A stretch of 64,000 bases of DNA, from assembly GCA_029204225.1 (NCBI GenBank), contig CM055095.1, positions 19,739,450 through 19,803,449 on the forward strand. Direction: 5' to 3'. The first letter of the stretch is position 1. Each line of letters starts with the position of its first letter. Position numbers and translations under genes: made by a program. The stretch comes from Diphasiastrum complanatum (Eukaryota > Streptophyta > Lycopodiopsida > Lycopodiales > Lycopodiaceae). Below the pieces are notes generated by a model, which saw only the letters and a list, made by a program, of their open reading frames with translations, had not been told where the DNA came from and searched no databases. Of the stretch, positions 53,938 to 63,955 are shown piece after piece.

Positions 53938-55281
53938 TCAACAAAATTTACTAAAATCATCAATGAATGCTACATACATCTTAGCTCCACTATTGCTAAT
54001 TGTAGTAAATCCATGAATATCCGAATGTACAAGTTGAAAAGGCTTTGTAGATTTAGATACGGATCTAGTATAATGTAGTCTATGTGACTTAGACAAAGCA
54101 CAAGACTCACGAACATGTTTGATGCCACTTAAGAAACTTGGAAGACCTATCACAATCTTCTTCCTAGCCATTACCTCCAATGACTTGAAGTTGAGGTGTC
54201 CCATCCTTTTATGCAAAACCTCGTGAATAGGTATTTGCTCCCTTACAGATCCAACTTGGTTAGCAATAACACAAGCATCTAGGTTGAACAACTTCCCTTG
54301 TCTTTTAACTTTTCCAATCAATACATCCTTTCTTTTGATCATACAAGCATCTCCATCAAACTCCACCTTGAGGCCTTTACTTAGCATTTGACTTACATTA
54401 AGCAAATTCTTGGTAATAGATGGAATAAACAAGACATCCTCCAAATGAACATTCCTATTTGTAGAGAGAGAAATAGGAATTGTGCCAATCCCTTTGATTG
54501 CACACTCACCATCATTGGCCATGTAGATCACCCTCTTGTCATCTCCATATGCCAACAAAGAAGTGAAGTACTCTTTGTGAAAGGTCATTTGTGAACTTGC
54601 TCTACTATCAGTCCACCAAGGATCTAGATCTCCATCATTAGCAAGCATACATGAAGACATCACAAAAGCATCATCATTTGCATCTTGAACATCCAAACCA
54701 TCCTCATCAAGAGTAAGATTACCTTGTTTATCTCCTTGATCTCTCTTCTTCTTGTAGCAATCACTTGCAAAGTGTCCTTTGATGCCACAATAGAAGCACT
54801 TGAGCTTTGATCTATTCTTCTTTTTGCCACTTGAAGAAGCTTCCACTTGATCTTGCCCTTTAGAACACTTACTTTTGGTTTTGCCCTTGAATTTGCCCTT
54901 TGTGAACATAGCATCCTCTTGAGGTGTCGATGTAGATCCACCTCTTGCTTGAAGCCTATATTCCTCATTGATCAAGATCTCTTGAAGGTCCATCAAACTT
55001 GGCAAAGTCTTTTGAATAGCAATAATTTGAACAATGTTAGCATGAGCATCCAACAAGCCATTATGAATTACTTGAATAAGCTCTCCTTCCTTAATGCTTT
55101 CATCAATGCAAGCCAACTCATCATTCAATGCTTTCATCCTCAAAACAAAAGTACTTAGACTTTCTTCATTCTTTTGCAAACAAGAAAAGATCTGCCTTCT
55201 TAGAGTCAACACTCTAGAAGTCACACTTGGATTCATAAAAACTTCTCCAATAAATCCCGAGCTTCCAAAGATGATGTGCAC
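53938..55281 (-). CDS. gag-pol: Copia K2 gag-protease-integrase N-terminal reading frame (defective)
   Basis: This is an open minus frame of 447 codons. From about residue 18: SRVLTLRRQIFSCLQKNEES (gag), ELIQVIHNGLLDAHANIVQ, a Lys-rich linker and zinc knuckle CFYCGIKGHFASDC (about residues 165-180). The protease follows with DPWWTDSRASSQMTFHKEYF, where the active-site DSGA reads DSRA, so it should be inactive. The pre-integrase LHKRMGHLNFKSLE follows, with a Cys region reading KHVRESCALSKSH (one Cys lost), then VHSDIHGFTTIS and FIDDFSKF. The first 17 residues come from a frameshifted upstream region, so the stated Met is not the natural start. Confidence 0.85.
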   Translation of the reverse strand: MHIIFGSSGFIGEVFMNPSVTSRVLTLRRQIFSCLQKNEESLSTFVLRMKALNDELACIDESIKEGELIQVIHNGLLDAHANIVQIIAIQKTLPSLMDLQEILINEEYRLQARGGSTSTPQEDAMFTKGKFKGKTKSKCSKGQDQVEASSSGKKKNRSKLKCFYCGIKGHFASDCYKKKRDQGDKQGNLTLDEDGLDVQDANDDAFVMSSCMLANDGDLDPWWTDSRASSQMTFHKEYFTSLLAYGDDKRVIYMANDGECAIKGIGTIPISLSTNRNVHLEDVLFIPSITKNLLNVSQMLSKGLKVEFDGDACMIKRKDVLIGKVKRQGKLFNLDACVIANQVGSVREQIPIHEVLHKRMGHLNFKSLEVMARKKIVIGLPSFLSGIKHVRESCALSKSHRLHYTRSVSKSTKPFQLVHSDIHGFTTISNSGAKMYVAFIDDFSKFC

Positions 55282-55515
55282 TTACCAACTTCCTTGAGAA
55301 GCTCATTGGTAACATTCATCTTTATCATGTGTAGAGCCTTCTTGGCCCTCTTGTCATACCTCACTTGATCTTGTTGTGTTGCTGGTCTCTCCTCCAAATC
55401 TACAACAATATCCAAAACATCATTCATCTCAAGAAGTGACTCCATCCTCACTTTTCACAATGAATAGCTACTTGAGGTAAGCCTATCATTGGCTTCCAAC
55501 ATGACTCCAATTGAG
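55233..55515 (-). pseudogene. gag: Copia gag N-terminus (K2)
   Basis: SIGVMLEANDRLTSS precedes a TGA at 55455-55457 that replaces Trp of the WKVRME motif. The open frame 55451-55233 continues as MRMESLLEMNDVLDIVVDLE and KRAKKALHMIKMNVTNELLK. A frameshift near 55260 leads to the long downstream frame. Confidence 0.85.
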
Positions 55516-56113
55516 ATTGCCTTGTAGCAATGACCTGATCTTCTTTTTCAACTTGTTTCAATGCACAAAGCACTCCTTTGAACAACAACAAATGCTTTCA
55601 AAAGAAATCACCAAGGTTTGAAACTATCTCACAAATTTTCTTCTAGCACTTATACCAAACAAATCGACACATAGTATCATGGAATCTTGATCAACCTATG
55701 ATCTATCCTCATTCTAATGACTTTTGCCACTTCCTAACATTGAAACACACTCAAATGAAGTCTTGAAACCTCACTATCTAGAGATCCAATCAAAATTAGG
55801 GTTTTGACAAAATCACAAAAAAATTGACTTTTCCAAATCTACATGCAAATGCTGAAAATTTGATATGCAATCTATTAGCCACCACTAAAGCTGATCCAAT
55901 GATCCAAAAATCAGCCAAATCCAGTACGTGAAATTAAAAATCAAAATTGATCAAGTTTATAGACCTATATAGGGTTTTGATCTACAAAATATCCAATTTA
56001 CAAAAGCAAAAAACTCAATTTTGGTGTAGAATCCCCTCTAGCATGCTCTAGACTTGATTTCTTCACCAAATCATTGATAGATCTGATTTGCTCCTTTATA
56101 ACCTGTAACACAA

Positions 56114-56125
56114 GCTCTGATACCA
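56114..56125 (-). other. Primer-binding site of copia K2
   Basis: The minus strand reads TGGTATCAGAGC immediately after the 5' LTR, matching the 3' end complement expected for initiator-Met tRNA. Confidence 0.93.
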
Positions 56126-56773
56126 TGTGAAAGTTTTCAGATCCTTAAGATCCAATCAACTTGAAAGATCTTTGATTAGAAAGAGAAATACCCTACCAAT
56201 CTCACCAATGTAAAAAAATCAGCATCTACACACAAAATGATATGCAAACACTAATAGAACTTGATCAAACTTGAATGAAATGATAAAGTACTATTGTTGT
56301 CCATACAAAACCAGCAAGCTACTGTATTTCACATGTGTGGATCTGAAAATAACAATTATAGATCATTCTTCACATAAAATTGCATGCAATCACAAGTACA
56401 GTGCACCAATGGATAGTAGAACCCAAGAGAATCATGTATAAGCATGAAATGAGATAGAGAAGAGAGAAGATCACTCTCTCCATGAGTTACATCCTTTTAT
56501 AATAGGTCCAAACCCTATTTGGCCACTTGGCTTTTCCTCCAAAATGCTAACCCTACTATTTTTGGGTCTAGATTCAAAGTACCCAACATTCAAATTTGAA
56601 TCTACTCAAACTCGCCTTCTAACTTCTCCACACTTTCAAAAAGTGTCTATTCAAATGACATTTAGACTAATGAACTTTGAAAAGTCAATATCTAAGTCTA
56701 AAAACAAAGTTGGCCTCAATATGCCAAATATGAAAATATAGCAAATATGATGAAACTAGTTGAATCTTTCACA
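56126..56773 (-). repeat. 5' LTR of copia K2
   Basis: 648 bp with 8-bp inverted ends TGTGAAAG and CTTTCACA. It carries CACATGTGTG at 56330, preceded by CTACTGTA, and a TATA box on the minus strand at 56494-56501. The PBS abuts one end. The other end abuts a partial LTR of the same family. Confidence 0.88.
56494..56501 (-). promoter_or_regulatory. TATA box of the K2 LTR
   Basis: TATAAAAG on the minus strand, at the equivalent place in the K1 LTR (46953). Confidence 0.65.
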
Positions 56774-57018
56774 CCCTCCATATCAAATTTCCCACTATTA
56801 ATGTAGACTAGATTCATTGAACCAAGTGTTCAAATTTGAACCTTCCAAACGTGACCTTCTATCTTTCCCACACTTTTCAAAAGTGGTAATTCAAATGAAC
56901 TTTGACTAAAATAACTTTCATAAATTTTATCTCTAAGTCTAAAATGCATATTGGCCTAATATTGACAATAAACCAAAATATGACTAAACTTGACTAAACT
57001 AGTTGAAATTTTGTCACA
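56774..57018 (-). repeat. Partial 3' LTR of copia K3
   Basis: It parallels 56530-56773 of the K2 LTR: both contain CAAATTTGAA, CACACTTT(T)CAAAA, TATCTCTAAGTCTAAAA-like text and GTTGAA near the end. It ends TTTTGTCACA at 57018, next to a purine tract. The rest of this LTR is presumably beyond the K2 insertion. Confidence 0.7.
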
Positions 57019-57029
57019 CTTCTTCTTCA
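57019..57029 (-). other. Polypurine tract of copia K3
   Basis: The minus strand reads TGAAGAAGAAG directly before the LTR start TGTGACAAAA. Confidence 0.6.
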
Positions 57030-57579
57030 ACTAGTTTTGGCATAGTTTTAACCATAGAACTTTGATCCAACTTTAGAATGATCTTTATCCTACGTATAGA
57101 TCTCCTTTCTAATGTTCTAAAATATGAGATAATTCCTCCATGCTTCAAAATTTGAACTCTCTGGAAAATTACAACAACCAAAAAATAAATGTGAGTGATG
57201 AACACTTGCTTGCTTGTCTCCTCCATATTTGTCCTTTCTTGATATGTCTCCACCATAAAACTCCATGAATGAGCCTCCATTGCCATCTTGCCACAAGATA
57301 TCATCAATACTTGATGACTTGGCCATGAATGAGTGACATAATGAACCTCAAATAGCTTCATTTCCATTAGAAAAATTAGCCAATAATGCTAGTACAACTC
57401 CAACATCAAATGCAAACCAATGTAGCTAGTTTTACCATATCTTGACAATTGCACACATCCACATGAAATAGCTCAAACACAAGATAAAAGAAGTAAAGCA
57501 AACTTGAACAACACTTCCTTGCTGTTATTTTAACCTTACTTGAGTCTTTATACACCTACAAAAATGAAGCAAAATGTGA
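57030..57579 (-). other. Untranslated 3' part of copia K3
   Basis: No copia domain is recognisable. The 117-codon minus frame (57367-57014) lacks any known motif and runs into the purine tract and LTR, so it is probably 3' untranslated sequence. Nothing else was seen. Confidence 0.4.
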
Positions 57580-58450
57580 ATCAAAATGAATGAAACGCGA
57601 ATGAATTTGGATGGAGTTCGGATATGATTGTTGGTCACTACCTGCTATATCATTCCTACAATCCTCCAGAATGTAGACAGACACTGCTGACCTATGTTTA
57701 AGTTAATTCAGCATTCAACAAGATTGAATCTATGTGCGGAATAGATAAGACAAGCAAATGAGATACACAAACAATATGCAAACAATAATTCAATCAAGAT
57801 TAGACCATTTAAAATGATATGTGCATAACAACTACAACATCATCTATTGATCTTCTTGGTTTAAGCACTATGTGACAGACCCACACAATGCACTGGCGTG
57901 AGAGAAGCAGTGTTCTCCATGAACAGTGTCTCGCTTCTTGGATCTCTGTGGATCTTGCTTACAAAATTGTCTCGCTCACTAGCGGACTTCTCTATTTTGT
58001 ATTTTGTCTATCTGTATCTTCTTTATCATTAGTGCATCTAGCAACTGCATATATTCAGAGTAACATTCCTAAAGATTAAACAATCTAAGGCTAATCTCAA
58101 ATACAAGAGTGGCGGATTAGGCACGTTCTAACGCTCTTCTACTAGCATCGTCATATCATATCAGGGTTTTGTACTTTACGGTGCTTCTTTGATCTTCTCG
58201 ATCCTTTCGTGCATGAGGTGTCAAAAGTATTCGACCTTCGAATGTCTTGAACATTTTCCTTTTGCGTCATTTGACCTTCTCCTGTTGTTCGTGCTGTTCG
58301 TGAACATTTCGTCTTCAAGGTCTTCGTTTTCGAGGTCTTTGAGATCTTTGAGGTATTCATCAAGTTGGGAGTCGAGAGCTAGCAGAGCTTTGGTAACAGA
58401 AACATTTTGTTTCTTCAGAAAACAGATCCAAAGCATCTTTTCCAAAATGA
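57580..58450 (-). mobile_element. 3' end of a second B-type copia (B2): RNase H tail and LTR
   Basis: Bases 57620-58130 match the B1 3' LTR (22330-22880), including the TGACAGA(T/C)CCAC and TGGCGTGAGAGAA text. 58370-58430 matches the B1 tail coding region (minus: FL/V-KKQ...VTKALLAL against B1 VSNAKALLAF). The order is the same as in B1, so this is the equivalent 3' end of another copy. The upstream RNase H core is not recognisable. Confidence 0.7.
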
Positions 58451-58519
58451 CCCTCCTTTGATGCTCTTGACTAGTTCCAAATTGCCACTTTCCCTTTTGT
58501 GTTGTTGAAGCCCTTTGAG

Positions 58520-58700
58520 ATCAACCTCTTGATCTTTCGCTTGACCATCAAAGCCATTGACTAGAGCCAATATCCACTTGCATAGCATCATCTACACAAG
58601 AAGATTCTCCAAAACATGTGAGTAAAGCATAGTGAGTCACTTCCACTTGCTTACCTTTCTCTTGAACATCAAAGATATGAATATCTTCAAATTTGAACCT
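58520..58700 (-). pseudogene. pol: Copia integrase-RT linker scrap
   Basis: Minus text QEKGKQVEVTHYALLTCFGE followed by SSCVDDAMQVDIGSSQW resembles the segment before copia RT (phenylalanine-alanine-leucine, then a conserved Glu/Asp-Ala and a Trp-x-x-Ala-Met). Stops follow. Only this short piece is seen. Confidence 0.45.
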
Positions 58701-58728
58701 CTGAAATATTCCCTACCAAACATGTGAT

Positions 58729-59397
58729 CTAGATCCAACAAGATCTCAAATTTCCACAAAGGTTAGTGAAAACAATGCCACCATCATAAATCAAAAAATA
58801 GATTGCAAACTTTCCATCCAACATGAAGTAGAGTAGGTGAAGATGAGTATCAAACCTAATAAATATAGCCTTCTTGAGTCCATAACAAACCTCAATAAGA
58901 TCACCAATGAGATCTCCCTTGCCTTGAAGAAATTGCCTCTCGATTTGCTCCATGTGGTCTGCTCCAACCAATCTTTTGTCGTCTTGATCGTGAGTGATCA
59001 ATTCACAATCATAGAATCCTTTGAGTTGATGAAGAGATGTGAGATCCATGCCTTGGATCTTCCCAATAACCAATCTTCCATTGCTCTTTCCTTCATAAGA
59101 CTCCCTCTTCACGGTTGCATCATAAGAAGTAGAAACCTCAAAAACATTAGAAGCCATGAAAAAAATGATTAGTACCTTCAACATAAGGATGATTGAAGTA
59201 CTCTCCTTTTTCAAACAAGAACTTCTACCCAATGATATAGGTAATGACTCATATGATAATGATTCTTCCTCACTATCATTCACAATGACATCATTCAAAG
59301 CATATCCTTCCTCGGATACTTCACATACTTCTCTTTTTCTTGACTTGTGACTATATCCCTCACCAAGAAAAATAAGTGAGAAATGTCTATTATTCAT
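58729..59397 (-). CDS. Unassigned ORF of 222 codons
   Basis: The open minus frame starts MNNRHFSLIFLGEGYSHKSR at 59397. It has an acidic segment (SEEGYALNDVIVNDSEEESL, about 28-47), a hydrophobic stretch with a second Met (SIILMLKVLIIFFMASNVFE, about 66-87), a charged middle (KRESYEGKSNGRLVIGKIQG and DCELITHDQDDKRLVGADHM) and a hydrophobic C-terminus (IFIRFDTHLHLLYFMLDGKF, then AIYFLIYDGGIVFTNLCGNL). A shorter protein from MASN (about 59157) is also possible. I recognise no gag, pol or host family. It is longer than chance ORFs nearby. It could be a captured gene piece, an extra ORF of a retroelement, or part of a decayed host gene. Confidence 0.35.
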   Translation of the reverse strand: MNNRHFSLIFLGEGYSHKSRKREVCEVSEEGYALNDVIVNDSEEESLSYESLPISLGRSSCLKKESTSIILMLKVLIIFFMASNVFEVSTSYDATVKRESYEGKSNGRLVIGKIQGMDLTSLHQLKGFYDCELITHDQDDKRLVGADHMEQIERQFLQGKGDLIGDLIEVCYGLKKAIFIRFDTHLHLLYFMLDGKFAIYFLIYDGGIVFTNLCGNLRSCWI

Positions 59398-59801
<404 letters not shown>

Positions 59802-59926
59802 TTTTTGTTAGTTTTTATTGGTTGATTAATGAATCTAAATTTTGCTACATTACATTTGAGTCATAAAATGCATTTTCATAGTATCTTCAACATGGTGAGA
59901 TTGATGTAACAATGATTGATGACTTA

Positions 59927-60055
59927 TAATCTAACAATGATTTTTTGATTTGTAATCTAACAATGATTCTTTGATTTGTATTCTAACAGTTATCATTTTC
60001 TTGATTAATTTGTAATCTAACAATAATTCTTTGTTTTGTAATCCAACAATGATTT
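59927..60055 (+). repeat. Short tandem repeat, about five units of 27-34 bp
   Basis: The unit is close to TTTGTAATCTAACAATGATT and recurs at about 59927, 59947, 59974, 60008 and 60034 with small changes in length and sequence. Confidence 0.75.
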
Positions 60056-60344
60056 GGTTTTCATTGTTTGCTTTTATAGAGAAAAAAAGAGATGCATCTT
60101 AGAAGGAATTAAAGATCATTCAAACAATAGATGAGGTTTGTTTTTTTCATTTTACATAAACAATAAACAATCATTCCATAGATAATGAGATAAAATGATC
60201 AAATACAAAAGTTTATATTCATAATCCAAAAAAGTGTACATATTCGCATCTAATTCTTAAAAAGAGCTTTGATGCTAATACCCTTTTTTTCTACTTTTGC
60301 AACTAATAAAAATACATCAAATCTAAGAAGTAATTATAGGCTTC
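60056..60344. other. No gene seen
   Basis: AT-rich. It may be the 3' untranslated part of the gene-like segment at 60345-60709, which reads on the minus strand. Confidence 0.4.
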
Positions 60345-60709
60345 TTAGTCTTCGCTCTCTTCTACCTCATCGTCGTCCGAAGCCGAATCTTGTCCTTTGT
60401 CTTTGCCTTCGTCCCCTTCATCTTCATTCCCTTCTTCTCCTTGGTTTCCTCCCCTACTTTCTTCCACAAAAGAAGCGGATGCCTCTGCATACACATTCAC
60501 AAAATAGATTAATGATCATTAGCCAAACACATGTCATAAAAATGAAATGAAATTTATGTATCAAAAATAAGAGAAATACAAATTATGTAACAAAACTTTA
60601 CCCTTGGATGTACGCCTTGTGCCGCAAGATGATCAACCAAGGCACTATAGCCTTGGCGATATCCAATATTGTACTTGACATTTGTATACTTGTGCCCATA
60701 ATCTTCAAC
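60345..60709 (-). pseudogene. Two-exon 3' gene fragment, family unknown
   Basis: Candidate exon 60709-60602 (minus) reads VEDYGHKYTNVKYNIGYRQG and then YSALVDHLAAQGVHPR. It is preceded by AG (60711-60710) and followed by GTAAAG at 60601. A candidate intron of about 119 bp ends in ...TATGCAGAG. The next exon, 60482-60345, reads ASASFVEESRGGNQGEEGNE and then an Asp/Glu-rich tail to TAA. The phase is kept if the acceptor is GAG at 60485-60483; the better-looking CAG two bases earlier would change the frame. Upstream exons are not found; LTR-element sequence lies above about 60760. This could be a host gene remnant or a captured gene piece. Confidence 0.4.
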
Positions 60710-60719
60710 CTACATCAAC

Positions 60720-60976
60720 ACAAACTGAATGATTAGAAAATCTATATGAAATTTGGAAGGAATCAATTTTGGAGGTGCTAGGATGGTGCAAAGCTCCCAA
60801 GTTCATCAAAGAAGTCAACATCAAAGTGGCACTATCATGGATATGATGATTTCGGAACTTCATCAAACTCATTGGTTGATCTTCACACCTTTGAACCAGC
60901 AAGGATCCATCTTTGAAGACCAATTCAGCCCATGGAGTCAAGCTTCAGATCATCATGCTTTTGTCAAGTTAGTTTT
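60720..60976 (+). other. 3' untranslated scrap of a plus-strand copia
   Basis: It precedes a GAGGAGGAG purine tract and LTR. No domain is readable. Confidence 0.4.
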
Positions 60977-60985
60977 GAGGAGGAG
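60977..60985 (+). other. Polypurine tract
   Basis: GAGGAGGAG directly before the LTR start TGTTAAAATTGG, as at 3971. Confidence 0.65.
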
Positions 60986-61077
60986 TGTTAAAATTGGCAA
61001 AAGCTAACTTGATCAAATCTTGTAAATACCACAATGACTTGTACCTATCATCATTAGACATGTGTGGAGCCTATTCC
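60986..61077 (+). repeat. LTR start, interrupted by copia E
   Basis: TGTTAAAATTGG...ACATGTGTGGAGCCTATTCC matches the first part of the LTR at 3981, including GTGTGGAGCCTGTTCC. It stops exactly where the copia E LTR begins, so E is inserted in it. Confidence 0.7.
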
Positions 61078-61725
61078 TGTCAAGTTTTAGAGTTTAAGGA
61101 CTAAAATTGATCTACAAATGATCACAAAGAGTGATTGGTATCTTGGGATCTTGATCTATATCAAGACTAGCTTCCAAATCTAGCTTCTACTTGACAATCT
61201 TTATGATTCCAGGCAAGAACAATCAAAAAAGATGATCCACGACTTCACGCATGTGAAGTACAGCTATTGTACGGCTTGATAACAGAGAAATAGTTTACTT
61301 ATCATTTACAAAGCATTCATCCACAAAGAAAGTGCTTAAGAGAGTCAAAACACAATGATAGCTCCACAAACCAAGATTTCTCATCATTAGCTCAAAAATG
61401 CATCCATCATGGATCAAGTACAAAATCACCATGATCTCTCTCTAAGCTGCATCCAACACGTGTGGGACAGGTCATTGTACTTATCCATATCCACTTTGGA
61501 TAAGATCTATCAAGTTTGCCACATCATCCATTGGTGGTTTGTGTTGACCTTCTAGATTCCTACAATCTAGGACCTAACTCCTACAGTTTAGGAGATGTCA
61601 TATTAGACTCAAATGAAAGCTAATCAAAATGGATCTGAATATTACAAGTGTCATTTCACACGTGTGGATCCACATAGATGTCTAATATTCATCAAAAACC
61701 ATGTGAAAATTGCTAAATTCTAACA
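61078..61725 (-). repeat. 3' LTR of copia E
   Basis: 648 bp, plus-strand ends TGTCAAG and TTCTAACA. It contains CTTCACGCATGTGAAG at 61243, AACACGTGTG at 61455 and CACACGTGTG at 61657, with GTAC at 61258, 61269 and 61477. Its first 45 bp match the 5' LTR start at 63956-64000 with three differences. Confidence 0.88.
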
Positions 61726-61732
61726 CTCCTCA
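61726..61732 (-). other. Polypurine tract of copia E
   Basis: The minus strand reads TTGAGGAG directly before the LTR start TGTTAGAATT. Confidence 0.75.
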
Positions 61733-62660
61733 ATTTTACATGATACAACTATAGTACACCTATCTACAACACCTAAGACTGATCTTAACTTGATAAATGA
61801 AGCCTTTGGCAAGGCTTTAGTGAGTAGATCAGCAAGGCAATCTGAAGAAGACACATGATGTAGCTTGATCTCCTTTGCTTGAACCTTTTCCCTCACAAAA
61901 TGGTGAGCAATCTCTATGTGCTTGCTCCTTGCATGGAATGTGGGATTGGTTGCTAATGCTTGGCTTGATTGGTTGTCACAAAATATTATGGGCTGCTCTT
62001 CGGCCTCCATGACTTGCAATTCCACCAAAAGCCTCTTCAACCATAGGATCTCCTTTGTTGTGGATGTTAGTGCCTTGTATTCTGATTCGGTTGAAGATAG
62101 AGAAATAGTGTCTTGCTTTTTGGAAAGCCAAGACACTATGCCATTGCTAAGGAAGGTAACAAAAGCACTTGTGGACCTCCTATCCACCTTATCACCTGCA
62201 AAATCAGCATCCGAATATGCCCTTAAGGCAAGATTAGATCCATCATATAAAATGCCAAAGTTCTTGGTGGCCGAGATGTACCTCAACACCCTTTTTGCAT
62301 TTTTCCAATGACAAACCAATGGATTTTGCATAGATTGGCTTAGTTTGCCTACACTATAACTTAGATGAGGTCTAGTTATAGTAAGATAGATCAAGGAGCC
62401 TACAAGTCTCCTATATAGTGTGATGTCCTCAAAGGATGCTTCATTATCACTATTGGAAACTTTTACATTTTGCTCCATAGAAGTTTCTACTCCTTTACAA
62501 TCTTTCATTTCAAACTTTTCTAAGATAGAAGACGCATATTTGGATTGACAATTAAAACTCAAATCTTTGCCTCTTGAAACTTCTATTCCTAATATGAAAT
62601 GAAGATTACCAAGATCCACCATCTTAAACTCCTTAAACAATGCTACTTTCACTTCTTGTA
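61733..62660 (-). CDS. pol: Copia E RT C-terminus and RNase H reading frame
   Basis: Open minus frame of 318 codons (62676-61720, reading into the LTR edge). It starts inside RT: VKVALFKEFKMVDLGNLHFI, CQSKYASSILEKFEMKDCKG, VGSLIYLTITRPHLSYSVGK, and RNase H SDADFAGDKVDRRSTSAFVT, SLSSTESEYKALTSTTKEIL, FHARSKHIEIAHHFVREKVQ and ADLLTKALPKASF. RNase H itself looks intact, with no stops. The YVDD half of RT is deleted. The first Met is not natural, because the frame is part of a deleted polyprotein. Confidence 0.88.
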
Positions 62661-63357
62661 TACCATACATTATCAAGATCTACACTTTTAGAGGATCCAA
62701 GACTTAAGGAAATAGTTCCCACTCCATCTATTCTACATTCTTGATCACTTGCTGTTAGAATAGACTTTTTACAACCTACAAAAGGTACAAGAATTGAGAA
62801 AAAATCCTTTTGGAATGTCATGTGGAAATAGCAAAGCTTTGTACAAGATTGGAGAACTCATCTCCAAGACCATTTAAAATTATTTGAACAAGTTCATCAT
62901 CATGAATACCCTCACTAATGATGGAAAGCTCTTTGTTGAGAGATTTTATTCTCAAGACATACTCTTGAGCACTCTCATCACTCCCTCTAATGCTTTGAAG
63001 AACTTTGTTTCTAATCATAAGCACTCTAGAGGTATTTTTGGATTCATAAATCCCTTTGAGGTAGTTCCATGCCTCCTTGGCCGAGGTACAAGATGCTACC
63101 TCCTTTAGAAGTTCATTACTAACATTCATTTTCAAACAATGTAATGCTAGTCTAGCTCTCTTTTTGTACCTCACTTGATCTTGCCCTCCTTGAGGTTCTT
63201 CTTCCTCTCCTATGACAAGATCAAACATATTTTGGAGCACAAGTAGTGACTCCATTCTTACTTTCCAAGTTGAATAATTATTATAATTTAGCCTTTCACT
63301 AGCCTCAAGAAGATAGGCTCCAATTGAACCCATTCTATCTAGTAACAAGTACAACAA
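62633..63357 (-). pseudogene. gag: Copia E gag N-terminus and protease scrap
   Basis: The minus ORF 63357-62818 has the gag start MGSIGAYLLEASERLNYNNY (a second Met at about residue 9; the first eight residues are probably leader). Next come WKVRMESLLVLQNMFDLV and UBN2 text to LVQSFAIST. Then the sequence jumps to protease-middle text MTFQKDFFSILVPFVGCKKS, DGVGTISLSLGSSKSVDLDN (62821-62633) in another frame. The zinc knuckle and the protease active site are deleted. At about 62670 the text jumps again into RT. Confidence 0.87.
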
Positions 63358-63943
63358 ATGTACTATTCAAAGGCTCTCCCTTCTTCCTTTCTCAGAATTT
63401 AGCTAAAATGCTACTCTCTTGAATCTCACTAGACTCAAGAAGCAAGATCTATAATGATCTTGAACTCAAAAAGATTTGGGAAAGTGTATTCTACACAATC
63501 TATTCACTTAGAACCTTGGATTTGATTTTTGGAAGTGCCAATGCCTTCCTATGGTGTTTAGAATTGGTTTTAGTTTCACTCTTGAACTAAAAACATAAGC
63601 CTCAAACTCTCTCACAAGGATTTGTAGGTTTAATAAGATTCTAACACCATTCACTCATTCAATCTATAATGGAAACAATGGTTTTTCATAAGCACATCAC
63701 TAGTTTCACTCTACACAACTTGTTTGAAGCTCAAATATTGAAAAAACACAAAGTTTTGGTGAAAGTACAACTCCAGTATCCTCTCACACGTGTGAGAAGT
63801 ACATCTGAACTTTACACACTAATTTGAACCTCAACATCACAAGTAAACTATTAGAAAAGGTCGCCCTCCTTCAAAGTGACTCTAGCACCAATGCTTTCAC
63901 CAAAATGAAGACTTTTGGATCATCAACTAAGCTCTTTGACTTG
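63358..63943 (-). other. Leader of copia E
   Basis: No gene. CACACGTGTG at 63785-63794 is followed by GTAC at 63799-63802, about 430 bp upstream of gag. Confidence 0.6.
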
Positions 63944-63955
63944 GCTTTGATACCA
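63944..63955 (-). other. Primer-binding site of copia E
   Basis: The minus strand reads TGGTATCAAAGC directly after the 5' LTR end; one base differs from the standard TGGTATCAGAGC. Confidence 0.88.

Larger units (their letters stand above)
53251..56773 (-). mobile_element. Ty1/copia element K2, internally truncated
   Basis: Minus-strand order: 5' LTR (56773-56126), PBS, leader (56113-55516), gag, zinc knuckle, protease, integrase and linker, then an abrupt join to an LTR remnant. RT and RNase H are absent. It is a close relative of K1 in inverted orientation. It is inserted in the LTR of a third copy, K3. Confidence 0.88.

Noticed and set aside
59925-60060. Possible CRISPR-like or satellite array
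   Set aside because: Repeat units are imperfect, vary in length and have no unique spacers; the context is a plant genome, so it is a short tandem repeat only.
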